The notes under the pieces are model-generated. The model saw nothing but the letters and a program-made list of their open reading frames with translations, was not told the DNA's origin and did not search any database. Below, one piece after another: positions 26,104 through 35,613 of a stretch of 53,366 bases of DNA. Position 1 is the first letter of the stretch, and every line of letters begins with the position of its first letter. Origin of the DNA: a virus; the IMG/VR virus record IMGVR_UViG_3300025582_000056, positions 1 to 53,366 of that record; one strand, given 5' to 3'. A program made the translations under genes and the position numbers.

Positions 26104-26440
26104 TCACCACTCCCAAGCCACTCCTGAAAACATCCCACCGTGTAAATGCGTAAATGATATTTGTATTGTACTTCCACCATCCTTGAACGCGAGTGGTTTT
26201 TGTTCTTCCTGTCTGCCTGGGCGCTCCAACAACGAAAGCATATTATATGACCAGATAACTCTAGGCTTCTGTCCGATAAATACAATTTCTTGGTTGTATG
26301 TAAAAGTTGGAATTGCAAACGAACGTGTTATTTCTATTGCGATAGCTTTTTTACCATTCTTACCTTGTTCCGGCGACAACTCTATAAAGCTTATCTTGTG
26401 CGTTTGCCCACGTTTGAGCGGTTTGGGAAAGCTTTTGCAT
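26104..26440 (-). pseudogene. Frameshifted orphan gene, relative of 22,322-22,570
   Basis: One frame from ATG 26,440 reads LSQTAQTWANAQDKLYRVVA then GTR and stops. The adjacent frame continues KNGKKAIAIEITRSFAIPTF and ends LHGGMFSGVAWEW at 26,104. The second part matches the truncated protein at 22,322. A single-base shift at about 26,362 separates the halves. It lies just past the stop of the STAND gene. Family and function unknown. Confidence 0.5.
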
Positions 26441-26471
26441 CTTCGGTTTCTATTCGATCTGTAAGGGCACT

Positions 26472-29400
26472 TTACTCTTCTGAATTCGAATCGGCTAGCA
26501 TAGTCTCGGAAATGTTAGCTTTTTCAAGATACACGTTTGCCATGTCATTATCGTCAATGCTCCGATATGCTGAGGCAAGATTTTTGTATATTGACAGATT
26601 TTTGGGGTGGTTTTCAGGGAATTTCAAAAGGCGGATGTTCAACGCCTTTTGGTAAAACTCTATAGCCGCGTCATACTGTCCCTTTCCAAGGTATACGTCA
26701 GCAAAGTTGCAATATGAAGTGGCAATATGCGGATGAGAATCGTCAAATTTCTTCCGGCGGATATCAAACGCCATATTGAAATAAACCATCGCCTCGTCAA
26801 AATCACCTTTATCTCTGTAAACGTATCCCTTGTTATCATAGGAAGCAGTGGATGAAGGCAATCCCGCCCTACCATTTTGCCTGTAAATTTCAATTGCCTT
26901 ATCTATCCAAACCAAGGCGTCATCAAATTGCTTTTTCTTCCGGCAGACGCTGCACAGCCCCCTGTAGATGGCGGCGGTTCTCGGCTTGTTTTCCATGTTC
27001 AGATTCACCCTTATCTGCAGTGCCTTTTGATAATATTCCAAGGTGACGTCAAGCTCGTTTTTCGACTGATAGACGCTGCCGATGTTGTAATAGGCGATTG
27101 ACATTGATGAATGGTTTGCCGGCAGGACTTCCTTTTTGATTTTCAAAGATCTAAAATAATAATCCAGCGCATTGTCAAAATATCCTTTAGTTGAGTATAT
27201 CCATGCGATGTTATGCAAAGACTGGGCGATAGATCTGTGGTTAGGAGGCAGTGACAGTTGTCTGAACTCAAGCGACTTTAAAAAATTGGGCAAAGAATTG
27301 TCATATTCACCAAGCGCGTTATAATACATCCCTAAGTAATTATATGTTAGAGCAAGGTCGGAGAGTTTCTCCGGAAAATGTTCCTGCTGCACCTTAAGCG
27401 CAGCTAGGTGATATTTAAGCGCATCTGGATAGGAGGCTAACTTTCTACTGGAAGAGCCTAGTAAATTCAAGGTGCGGGCGAGATTGCGATAATCGGGATT
27501 CTCCGCTTTTTCAAAGAGATTTAGCGCTTTTAGGTAACACTCCATCGCTTTTTTGTTGTCGGCCAATTCCGAATAACTAAGACCGATGTGCCTGTGCAGT
27601 CTGGCTAGTTCGTTTTGATCGCTGAGGTTTTCCGGATTTTCCTTTTCGTAAATAGAGAGCGCTTCCAGCAGGCATTCCTGCGATTCATAAAACATCGCAA
27701 GCAGTCTGTAGATTCTTCCAAAGTTATATAGGATTCTACCGGTCAGCAATACCTTGTCGGGAATCCTTTTCAGGACACTTGTGCACAGTCTGATGGCCTG
27801 ATTGAGTGTAATCCAGTCATTGCCTTCATCCAGTGGTGACAAATATCCGTTTAGCGACGTCAGATATTGTTCGCAACTCACACTGTTCGGTTTCAAAGCG
27901 TTTGCAAGGACATCCGAAACGACCGGGTGCAATGAAGCGACGTCGGTTTTTCGGTCGAGGATGATCCAGCCGGTGCCCACCAGCGCATCAAAGTCATTAA
28001 AATCGTCAAGACGAATCCAGTCGCCAAAGGTCTCAGCCTTGATGCCGTCATGCGGAGTCAATGACATATTCATGAGGATATATTTTTCTCTTTCGGATAG
28101 CTGGGAGATGTCAAAGATCGATTCAATGTGTGCATACATCAGGGCGGAGTGGATTTCGCCATCCTTTTCAAGGGTGACATACGCGGGGATGTCCGTTTTT
28201 AGATTCGCCGTGAGCTTATCCAGCAGTGTTTTTGGAGACACCCTCCTGCCGGTGAACAGCGTCTTGGCGATGAGCACGAGCGTGAGGGTGTGGCCGCTGA
28301 TGATATCGAGTATCCCGGCGATCGCCCGCTGATCGTCTTCGGACATTTCTTTTGTGTAATACTTAAAGAAAAGCTCATTCTGATATACGCCTTCAAGCTC
28401 GCCCAATTCGAGACAGCCGTCATGGATGACCCGCGAAGTAAAGATGATGTGATACTTGCCCGACCGCACGTCGCCGAATTTCTTATCAAAAACAGCACTC
28501 ACATACTTCCCCGAATCATCTTTTGTGCGGTTGAAGTTATCGATAACGATCAAAGTATCTTCGTTGTAAGTTTTCAGGAGTTTCATCTTTGCGTTATAAT
28601 GAAATTCCAAGTTTTCATCCTCAGCCTCATAATTGAGGACAGGCAAGGAAAGGCCGATTGTTGAAAGAAGTGAGCCGTCGTAGCTTAAAAAGCATACGGT
28701 GTTATACTTTTCCTTGTTTCTGTGGATGTATTCCTTCACAAGCTCCGTTTTTCCGATCCCGCCCATACCGGAGACCATCGCCCAACCGGATTTTTGCAGC
28801 CGATCGCCGATTTCCCTAATCTTATCCTCCCGGTCTGTAAAGGTTTCCAGTGCGGACGGCACGCTGTATATGAGGCACATCTGCAGCCCGTTGGAATTTT
28901 GCAAAGCCTCCAGGTTTTCCCTCATTAGTCGGTTTGTCTCGTCGAGTTTGCCGGTAATGGTAGGGCCGGCGGGCTGGGTAATCTCCAGCAGGGTTTGCAG
29001 ATCATTCTGCAGCTCCCGAATATCTTGGTAGCGGCTCGATGTGGCAGCCCGTAGGGTTTTGGAAAATATTTTTTTGACGAGTGCTCCACTCTCGCCGGTC
29101 AATATCGAAGTATGGATGGAACTGTCCATCAAATGGAGCTTATTTCGCTGAATGGCATATAGATCGGCCTCGTTCAGTATCTTACCAGTAATAAGCCAGA
29201 ACAGCACCGCCCCCATCGCATAGATGTCGGTAGTCTTGCTGAAAGATCTCGTAAGCCATTGCTCCTGTTCCGGCGGAGCCCAGCCCTCGGAATTCACTCT
29301 ATAAGGGATTTTCTTTTCAAGAATGTCATCCAGCAGCATAACCGTATCGAAGTCGAATAAAGCGACACGGCGTGTTTCGCCTGCGTCTTTTTTGAATAAA

Positions 29401-29969
29401 AAGATGTTTTCAGGTTTTATGTCGAGATACAGATAGATGCCGTCCTTATGCTCGTGGAACGGCCTGACAGCGTTGCACAAGGACAGTATGATCTGAGCAA
29501 TTTCAAAAACACCTGAGACATCGTCCCGGATATTGTCGAGCGAATCGCCGTTGGTTGGCTCCAAAACGGTATAAACGGTGTTGTTGGCCTCGCTGCATGT
29601 CGGGCGGGGCAGCATGTGGTTCGTGTCGTTTTCATAGAAGGCAACATGGTTGAGATATCCGTTCAGAAAATGGCTTCTGAGGCTTTCGAAGCTTTTCTGG
29701 GCATCCATGCCGTCAACAAACAAGTGTACGCCGTCACGACGGATTTTTCGGGTTAGAGAACAGGGATAGAATTCCTTGATAATGGCTACACGGCAAAGCT
29801 GCCGACTCCCGCCGCAGAAGGCGGCCTCCGGCCTCTCGGCCCTATAGACGATGCAGCTGCCGCCGTACCCGATCACGCGTCTGATGGTGTATGTGATAGC
29901 CTGCCCGTCTACAATGAATTCCAGTTGTTCGCCTTCCGCAAGAGGAATCCTCTTTTCTTCTGCCACCAT
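26472..29969 (-). CDS. STAND protein: kinase-like domain, NB-ARC NTPase, TPR array
   Basis: 1,165 residues in three parts. Residues ~1-300 resemble a Ser/Thr kinase: glycine loop IGYGGSCIVY, a possible lysine in IIKEF, catalytic loop YLYLDIKPENIFLF and metal loop DFD instead of DFG, then an APEQ motif. Residues ~370-700 are an NB-ARC/AAA-type switch: Walker A GMGGIGKTE and Walker B LIVIDNF. Residues ~720-1,150 hold about ten TPRs (LGEYDNSLPNFLKSLEFRQL is one). Such sensors bind a ligand by repeats, oligomerise and activate the N-terminal effector; relatives act in regulation or anti-phage defence. The altered kinase motifs leave activity uncertain. GAAGGGATGAGG precedes the ATG. Confidence 0.75.
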   Translation of the reverse strand: MVAEEKRIPLAEGEQLEFIVDGQAITYTIRRVIGYGGSCIVYRAERPEAAFCGGSRQLCRVAIIKEFYPCSLTRKIRRDGVHLFVDGMDAQKSFESLRSHFLNGYLNHVAFYENDTNHMLPRPTCSEANNTVYTVLEPTNGDSLDNIRDDVSGVFEIAQIILSLCNAVRPFHEHKDGIYLYLDIKPENIFLFKKDAGETRRVALFDFDTVMLLDDILEKKIPYRVNSEGWAPPEQEQWLTRSFSKTTDIYAMGAVLFWLITGKILNEADLYAIQRNKLHLMDSSIHTSILTGESGALVKKIFSKTLRAATSSRYQDIRELQNDLQTLLEITQPAGPTITGKLDETNRLMRENLEALQNSNGLQMCLIYSVPSALETFTDREDKIREIGDRLQKSGWAMVSGMGGIGKTELVKEYIHRNKEKYNTVCFLSYDGSLLSTIGLSLPVLNYEAEDENLEFHYNAKMKLLKTYNEDTLIVIDNFNRTKDDSGKYVSAVFDKKFGDVRSGKYHIIFTSRVIHDGCLELGELEGVYQNELFFKYYTKEMSEDDQRAIAGILDIISGHTLTLVLIAKTLFTGRRVSPKTLLDKLTANLKTDIPAYVTLEKDGEIHSALMYAHIESIFDISQLSEREKYILMNMSLTPHDGIKAETFGDWIRLDDFNDFDALVGTGWIILDRKTDVASLHPVVSDVLANALKPNSVSCEQYLTSLNGYLSPLDEGNDWITLNQAIRLCTSVLKRIPDKVLLTGRILYNFGRIYRLLAMFYESQECLLEALSIYEKENPENLSDQNELARLHRHIGLSYSELADNKKAMECYLKALNLFEKAENPDYRNLARTLNLLGSSSRKLASYPDALKYHLAALKVQQEHFPEKLSDLALTYNYLGMYYNALGEYDNSLPNFLKSLEFRQLSLPPNHRSIAQSLHNIAWIYSTKGYFDNALDYYFRSLKIKKEVLPANHSSMSIAYYNIGSVYQSKNELDVTLEYYQKALQIRVNLNMENKPRTAAIYRGLCSVCRKKKQFDDALVWIDKAIEIYRQNGRAGLPSSTASYDNKGYVYRDKGDFDEAMVYFNMAFDIRRKKFDDSHPHIATSYCNFADVYLGKGQYDAAIEFYQKALNIRLLKFPENHPKNLSIYKNLASAYRSIDDNDMANVYLEKANISETMLADSNSEE

Positions 29970-30044
29970 ACCTCATCCCTTCTGACTTTAAAATAAATAG
30001 CTAAACAAACCTATTCCGAGTTCCGAAACTAAAAACACAAAGGA

Positions 30045-30074
30045 GGCCCGTCCGGAATTGACGGGGCCTTTTTT
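30045..30074. terminator. Hairpin between the STAND gene and its upstream neighbour
   Basis: Stem GGCCCGTC (30,045-30,052) with GACGGGGCC (30,060-30,068), one mismatch or bulge, then six T on the + strand. Leftward it is followed by a weaker T-rich stretch and would partly end the transcript of the 30,141 gene. Confidence 0.55.
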
Positions 30075-30140
30075 GCATTTATGCTGGGTTGGCAGAAGAC
30101 GTAAGGCAAATTCTTTCCCCAAAAAGAACCTCCGGCTGGC

Positions 30141-31556
30141 TCATTCCCCGAAATCGGCGGGGTAGGACGCTTTCAGTACTTCATTAAAGAACAGCATGGG
30201 ATCATCCTTATTCTCGATGGCATTAGCGCTTTTCAAGATGAGCCAATCCAGCTGATTGGCCGGATAAATACGCGCCATTCCGCATTCATTAAGCATTTTG
30301 TCGAGTCTGACATAAAAATCCGCATAGGTGTCGTCGGACGGATCAATGTTCGGGTCGAAATCAAAAAAGTAGTCCGCAAAGAACAGTAGTACCAGTGCGG
30401 CTCGCTTGATCTTCTTGGGGTTATTGTCCATTTCAGAGAAGTATTGTGCATAGGTAGTTCCCTCTAGTGCCTTTTTCAACGTTTCATCCTGTAGTGCCAA
30501 AAAATCGTTGTAGACGGTTTCCTTTTGGGATTTCTTATTCACCGCCGCTTTTTTTACAAAGGGGATGTCGAGGTAGATCAGCTGCAGCAGCATGTCGTTG
30601 GGAACCAGTTTCTGAAGGAATTGATCCGGTGTCAACGTTTCTTCGGCCGTCTTGGAGGCTCGGCCGTTCACGTTTTTTTCATGTACCCATTTCAGAGGCT
30701 GCTGCTCGCATTTCAATTCTATTTTTTCTGTGAGTCTGTTCCACAGTAATTTTATGTCCTGTGTCGGGCCAGTGGCCTTAAATCCGCGTAAATCACTGAT
30801 GAAATCGGCATCGCCCTTTGCAAGGCCAGCAAGCAAATGGACGAGCGTTATATACACTTCGTCCTGAAAATCATACAAATATGCGGATTTTAAGTGGGAA
30901 AGGACTATTTTGACGATCAGCCGCCTCTTCAGTTCCAGGTATTTTTTATAGGCAGTCAGGCTGTAACCGAAAAAATTCGCCTTGTTGTCACACAATAACC
31001 CAACGAACGCCTCTTCGTCCTCCTCTAGCATGGAGGTAAAGACGCTTCGAATAACACGGGTACTCTTTTCAGCGGAAGGTGTATTTTCTTCATTGCAGGG
31101 GGCTGAGTCGTATCTTGCGATTTTACCAAGAGCATGTTCATAGGTCTTTTTATACTTCAGGCAGTAGTAATATACAATTTCCTTCGCATCACGAAAATTG
31201 AAACCGTTATATTTGCATGCTTTTCTGAGGAACTCGACTGATTCTGATTCATTCAATCCCAGTGCAAAGCAAAGCTTGACAGCGTATTCTCGATCAGGAA
31301 CCGAATCGCCAGAAAACCACTTTCGGATATATGTATCCCGAGACGGCGCAAGATTCTTTTCATGCAGAATTTTGACGATCGCTTTATATGTCTCCTCCGA
31401 AGAGTTTTCGTTTCCCGGTTTGCCGAACCGTCGGGTTAATTCCTCGGAAAAGGTCATAAAGTGTTCCCCGGATTGGAGATACTCAAGGGATTCCTCGGGT
31501 GTGCAATATTCTTCGTCCAATATCGCAGCCAGTGCCATTTGCGTTTTCGATAACAT
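30141..31556 (-). CDS. Regulatory-type protein with N-terminal HTH-like region, partner of STAND gene
   Basis: 471 residues. Residues ~60-125 look like a helix-turn-helix (SRDTYIRKWFSGDSVPDREY, then KLCFALGLNESESVEFL). The remainder is helical, with no enzyme motif I can name. ATG 31,556 is chosen because GGAGGTGA lies 6 bases upstream; the TTG two codons earlier is unlikely. It lies 171 bases upstream of the kinase/NB-ARC/TPR gene on the same strand, so it may be its regulator or a second subunit. Function not established. Confidence 0.55.
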   Translation of the reverse strand: MLSKTQMALAAILDEEYCTPEESLEYLQSGEHFMTFSEELTRRFGKPGNENSSEETYKAIVKILHEKNLAPSRDTYIRKWFSGDSVPDREYAVKLCFALGLNESESVEFLRKACKYNGFNFRDAKEIVYYYCLKYKKTYEHALGKIARYDSAPCNEENTPSAEKSTRVIRSVFTSMLEEDEEAFVGLLCDNKANFFGYSLTAYKKYLELKRRLIVKIVLSHLKSAYLYDFQDEVYITLVHLLAGLAKGDADFISDLRGFKATGPTQDIKLLWNRLTEKIELKCEQQPLKWVHEKNVNGRASKTAEETLTPDQFLQKLVPNDMLLQLIYLDIPFVKKAAVNKKSQKETVYNDFLALQDETLKKALEGTTYAQYFSEMDNNPKKIKRAALVLLFFADYFFDFDPNIDPSDDTYADFYVRLDKMLNECGMARIYPANQLDWLILKSANAIENKDDPMLFFNEVLKASYPADFGE

Positions 31557-31716
31557 TGCCAATCACCTCCGTAGTTCTCTCAGGATATCGTGCTCCATTC
31601 GTGTTCGGATGATTTACTTTATTTTTTCCATTTTATCATAATCTTGCCTTCGAGACACTCTTTTTTCACACTGCGGTAGCCTCCCCGCACATAGGAAAGC
31701 TTGCACTGATGCCCTC

Positions 31717-31752
31717 AAAACGGGCTGGCGGCATGAACCGGTTGCCCGTTTT
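31717..31752. other. Inverted repeat in the leader of the integrative-element operon
   Basis: AAAACGGGC (31,717-31,725) is repeated inverted as GCCCGTTTT (31,744-31,752) with an 18-base loop. It lies in the 354-base gene-free stretch 31,557-31,910 between divergent genes. It could be an operator, a leader hairpin or part of a transfer origin. Nothing else in the stretch is recognisable. Confidence 0.4.
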
Positions 31753-31910
31753 GCATGTTAAAATTCCGAACCATCAAAGCTATTTTGATAGCATGAAAGA
31801 GAAATAAGTGGGCGGCCAATGTTGCGGAAAGACGTATATCACCGCCATTTGGTCACCGACAGAAAACACATCAAATCAAATTGGCCTAGAGGCCGGAAAG
31901 GAATATCGCC

Positions 31911-32564
31911 ATGAAAATCTTCCACTCCAAAAATCAAAAAAAAGCAAAGCAAATTGGCTTTATAGAAGCCAAAATTATCCACAGAAAAGGCCTACACGAC
32001 GGCGAGTTGGGGCTTCCAAGACAAGACGAATCTGGAGAATGGACATCACCCTATATGCAGCGCGAGCTTTCAGCCTTTCGTGAGCACACGAATCGCATGT
32101 GGCTGCAGGTCGAGGTGGACACAGCGGAACTGCAAATCCAAGCCGAGAAGCTAAGGCAGAAAATCATCCGTATGAAAGACAATCACCGGAGCATTTCCGG
32201 TAATCTCGATGTCAGGTACACGGGAGAAGAAAAACTGGACTCTTGGATCGTCCAGGAACGGCGCAGTAAAGAACTATCTGAAATTGAACATCTCGAAGAC
32301 AACTATCAAGAAGCAGTTCAACAAATTTTAGGAGTCGAAAACGCTGCGCGACTCTTTTGCCTACAAATCGAAGAGCACACTTTCGGACGACTGAGTATCT
32401 ATTGGGACGGCTGCCTTGAATCTAATCCCAGCGCAAATTTGCCACCTGTTCCGACTGTTATTCATTCCGACGCGGAGACCGCCTATATGAATCGGTATAG
32501 ACGGAGTCTTCTCCCCACGAGCATTGCCGAGAAGAACATGGAAGAGGAGAAAAACCATGGCTAA
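31911..32564 (+). CDS. Coiled-coil protein of the integrative element, unknown
   Basis: 217 residues, no signal or membrane segment. Residues ~65-135 are strongly helical and charged (VEVDTAELQIQAEKLRQKII and SKELSEIEHLEDNYQEAVQQ), a coiled coil. AAAGGA precedes the ATG, and its last 8 bases overlap the next gene. No family recognised. As the first gene of the operon next to a membrane protein, it may be structural for transfer; that is inference only. Confidence 0.55.
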   Translation: MKIFHSKNQKKAKQIGFIEAKIIHRKGLHDGELGLPRQDESGEWTSPYMQRELSAFREHTNRMWLQVEVDTAELQIQAEKLRQKIIRMKDNHRSISGNLDVRYTGEEKLDSWIVQERRSKELSEIEHLEDNYQEAVQQILGVENAARLFCLQIEEHTFGRLSIYWDGCLESNPSANLPPVPTVIHSDAETAYMNRYRRSLLPTSIAEKNMEEEKNHG

Positions 32565-33003
32565 CTTCATTAGGTATTTAAAAAACACGAAAGAAAAACC
32601 CGTCGACATTGGACTCGCGAGTGACTTTACCCGCGCCCCTTATAGCCTTTATCCAAAAGATTATCAGGTGCCCGAAAAACTGTTCGCATTTCGCGAGGAA
32701 CTTGATCGGCACATTAATGAGCTATTCGAGAAGGGGGCCGTTGATGCCGGTAATGATATGTCGGTTGATGCTTTTATAGCCAGTGGCATCTTGTCATGCT
32801 TGGAAGATATTAATTACCAGCGAGCTGAGCGCCAGAGAATTATCTTAAGTCTTGTTAGCCGGAGGAACGGCGATTTGATCGATGGACAGCTAAAAATTGA
32901 GGACTACCAGAAAGAACTAGATATGGTTGAAAAGGAGCTTGTCAAGTTAACTAACACAACGAACGCGATGGACGCAGAAAAAAATACGCAACAGCTCGGA
33001 TAA
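32557..33003 (+). CDS. Small soluble protein of the integrative element, unknown
   Basis: 148 residues from ATG 32,557 (GAAGAGGAG upstream). The N-terminal region (FTRAPYSLYPKDYQVPEKLF) is followed by a helical middle with conserved-looking acidic residues and a C-terminal coiled coil (LKIEDYQKELDMVEKELVKL). It overlaps the preceding gene by 8 bases, indicating coupled translation. Function unknown. Confidence 0.55.
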   Translation: MANFIRYLKNTKEKPVDIGLASDFTRAPYSLYPKDYQVPEKLFAFREELDRHINELFEKGAVDAGNDMSVDAFIASGILSCLEDINYQRAERQRIILSLVSRRNGDLIDGQLKIEDYQKELDMVEKELVKLTNTTNAMDAEKNTQQLG

Positions 33004-33038
33004 GTCTTCGGATAATAACGGAAAGGAAGTGATCACAT

Positions 33039-33935
33039 ATGCTCCGTAAGAATCAGACTACTGGCATCGCAGCTCTCGGCATGAGCGAGCGCTACCCAAA
33101 ATCCCGGCTTAAACTGCTTGCTGAGGAATATAAGCCACTAACCTGGTGGCAATTGCCAGCCGTTTCGATATTGCTTCTGGTTGTCTTTACAGCAGGAGAC
33201 TTCGCGAATATTTTCATGATTTTGTCCGACGTTATAACGCAGAATCCGGTCGTGTTATTTTTGTTTGCCGCCGTACTTTGCCTTTTGTTCAATTTCCTAC
33301 CCACTATTCTCGCAAGGCTTATACGTCTGCGACAAGCCAAAATGATTAACGCGTCCACCATCTACCTAATAGTAATATTCATTGTCTTTCTGCTTCTATT
33401 AGCCTCCGTCTTTTTTGTCCGTTTTGCGACCCGTGATCAGGAGTTTTACACCTCAAGTCTTATGCAGTCGGTCGCGTCTAGTGGCGGTAATCAAAAAACC
33501 ACCGCATCGCCTGCAGCTCTGCCCATGGTGTTCTTGATGACAGCATTGCCCCTTGGGACAGCCACTGTAAGCTTTTTCATTTCGTGGATGACCGACCCCG
33601 TACAAGAAAAAATATACAGGCTTAAGAAGCAAAGAATTAGACTCTTTGAACACCTGGCTCAGTTGAAAGCCTTTATGGCCGAGTGCACCGACCAACAATA
33701 CCAGACTAGGCTTATAACTGAGGATGACGCCAAATACGCTGCGGCTATGAACACTATCGAGGCAGAGAAACTAAATCTACAAGATTATTATCGTGTGCGC
33801 CTTGCCGAACACTTAGGAAATCCAACATCTACTTCGATCTTATCCGCACCACGCACGAATGCGTCGGTATCGAAATCTGCCAGAATCGTGCCAACCCCTA
33901 AAAAGCGAAAAATAGTAGGGAGGAAAAGCAAATGA
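33039..33935 (+). CDS. Polytopic membrane protein of the integrative element
   Basis: 298 residues with four predicted membrane helices (VSILLLVVFTAGDFANIFMI; VVLFLFAAVLCLLFNFL; IYLIVIFIVFLLLLASVFFV; MVFLMTALPLGTATVSFFI), then a cytoplasmic helical region and a basic C-terminal tail (KKRKIVGRKSK). GGAAGTG precedes the ATG. The end overlaps the start of the lipoprotein gene by 4 bases. It may be an inner-membrane part of a transfer or envelope complex together with that lipoprotein. Confidence 0.6.
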   Translation: MLRKNQTTGIAALGMSERYPKSRLKLLAEEYKPLTWWQLPAVSILLLVVFTAGDFANIFMILSDVITQNPVVLFLFAAVLCLLFNFLPTILARLIRLRQAKMINASTIYLIVIFIVFLLLLASVFFVRFATRDQEFYTSSLMQSVASSGGNQKTTASPAALPMVFLMTALPLGTATVSFFISWMTDPVQEKIYRLKKQRIRLFEHLAQLKAFMAECTDQQYQTRLITEDDAKYAAAMNTIEAEKLNLQDYYRVRLAEHLGNPTSTSILSAPRTNASVSKSARIVPTPKKRKIVGRKSK

Positions 33936-35137
33936 AAAAACTAAAACGCCTTATCCTAATGTTTTCATTGACAGCCATGGTTATCGTCGTCCTTACCGCC
34001 TGTAGCGAACCAAACACTAAAAATCCCGTGGCGCTTTCTATTATCTCAGGCAATCATGCGAACACCAAAGCTCAAAATCTCGCCGGAACAGAGATCGTGA
34101 ATAAAGTCTCCGCTGCCACCGCCAGTTATGGCTATATAAGCATAGTATGCGCGGACGGCAGCCCGAAGCTCTCGGCTGCCTGGACTATCAGCCCGCCGAG
34201 TACTCCCGGCCTTACCGAGTCAAAGCTTAAACAAATCAGCACGCAGCAAGCAAAGGAAATCATAGCTTCGTTATTGACGGTAAAAGCCAGCTCTCCCCAG
34301 TTAGATATGCTTAAAGGATTCAACACCTCCGTTCGCAGCTTCGCTGATGCGCCCGAAAACAGCGAACGCCAGATCCTAGTCCTGGACAGCGGACTATCCA
34401 CAACCGGTGAACTCAATTTTTTAAAATCCGATTTTCTGAATGCCAATCCTAATGCGGCGGTCGATCTCTTAAGTTCAAGAAACGCCATCCCTAACTTTTC
34501 TGGCATAACAGTCACATGGATCGGTTTGGGGGATGTTGGCGCTCCTCAAAAAGAATTGTCACCCACCCAAAAGGAAAATTTGAAGAAAATATGGACGAAA
34601 ATCATTGAAAAAACCGGCGGCAAAGTAATTTTTCTTGATACCCTGCCGAGCAATAAAGATAACCCGGCAAGCGATTACCCGAAAGTTTCGACTATCGATT
34701 TTCTCAGTGACGATCAAACGAATATCGGCAACGTTGACGCGGTAGTCTTCAGAAACATCCAGTTTATCGGCGATAGCTCAGAATATATTGACCCAAAAGC
34801 CGCCGACTCCATATTGAAACCGGTCGCCGATTACTTAAAGGCGACGCCCGGATTCACCATTCTAATAATCGGAACAACCGCCGGTGCGAATAATAAAGAA
34901 TCCTGCATGCAGCTCTCTTCAAAAAGAGCCGAGGCCGTGCGTAACACGCTGATTTCTCTCGGTGCTTCCGAAAATCAGATAAAGGCTATCGGCCTGGGAT
35001 ACAGCGATCCCTGGCATATACCTGACACCCGTGATGACGGAACTCTGATCGAATCCATAGCTTCCCAAAACCGTAAAGTCGTACTCATGGACGCCTCATC
35101 ATACGAAGCGCAGTCCATCCTCGCAGAAAACATATAA
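33932..35137 (+). CDS. Lipoprotein with C-terminal OmpA-like domain
   Basis: 401 residues. A lipoprotein signal ends in LTAC (cysteine at residue ~24), so the protein should be lipid-anchored outside the membrane. The C-terminal ~110 residues resemble an OmpA/MotB peptidoglycan-binding fold: DYLKATPGFTILIIGTTAG, then SSKRAEAVRNTLISLGA and IKAIGLGYSDPW. The central region has a VWA-like look (ILVLDSGLSTTGELNFL). It starts inside the end of the membrane-protein gene (ATGA overlap). It could fix the element's envelope complex to the cell wall. Confidence 0.65.
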   Translation: MKKLKRLILMFSLTAMVIVVLTACSEPNTKNPVALSIISGNHANTKAQNLAGTEIVNKVSAATASYGYISIVCADGSPKLSAAWTISPPSTPGLTESKLKQISTQQAKEIIASLLTVKASSPQLDMLKGFNTSVRSFADAPENSERQILVLDSGLSTTGELNFLKSDFLNANPNAAVDLLSSRNAIPNFSGITVTWIGLGDVGAPQKELSPTQKENLKKIWTKIIEKTGGKVIFLDTLPSNKDNPASDYPKVSTIDFLSDDQTNIGNVDAVVFRNIQFIGDSSEYIDPKAADSILKPVADYLKATPGFTILIIGTTAGANNKESCMQLSSKRAEAVRNTLISLGASENQIKAIGLGYSDPWHIPDTRDDGTLIESIASQNRKVVLMDASSYEAQSILAENI

Positions 35138-35213
35138 ATCTCAACCATTTGGTGTAGTTCGGAGATTCCAAAGATTGAAATCTGCAATTCAATGTTAAAG
35201 GAGGCGTTGCGTT

Positions 35214-35390
35214 ATGAAAGGAAAAATCACAGAGGTGGCATTCACACTCTTTTTCGCTTCACTCTTGATCTATATTGCGGTAATGCTCTTTCTAAAAATA
35301 TGGTTGGTTTTAGTCCTGTTAATTGCAATCATCGCTACCACAGTCGTCTTAATAAGAATCTATTTATGGCGATTCAGGAATCCCTGGTAA
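35214..35390 (+). CDS. Small two-helix membrane protein
   Basis: 58 residues, almost all hydrophobic: VAFTLFFASLLIYIAVMLFL and WLVLVLLIAIIATTVVLI form a helical hairpin, with basic ends. AAAGGAGG lies a few bases before ATG 35,214, which supports the call despite the short length. It follows the lipoprotein gene and may be part of the same envelope complex. Confidence 0.6.
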   Translation: MKGKITEVAFTLFFASLLIYIAVMLFLKIWLVLVLLIAIIATTVVLIRIYLWRFRNPW

Positions 35391-35613
35391 AATCTACCGC
35401 CTAATAATAAAGATTGGGGTAACTAACACGCCTAAAAACCACAGGCCATAACTCTTTACAACAGCGTTTTTTATTGCATATTAACACCCACTCTACCCCT
35501 GTTAAGTGGTTTCTCATCGGTCAAAAAGCTGTGAGCGCTACCTATTCCCAAAGAGAGACGTCCCGAGCTTTAATATCAACAAAGCAAATGCCCATAAAGA
35601 AAGGAAGATATTT

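Noticed and set aside
31808-32083. 91-residue frame starting GTG before the first integrative-element gene
   Set aside because: Most of it overlaps the better supported gene at 31,911 in another frame, and its start has only a weak ribosome site.
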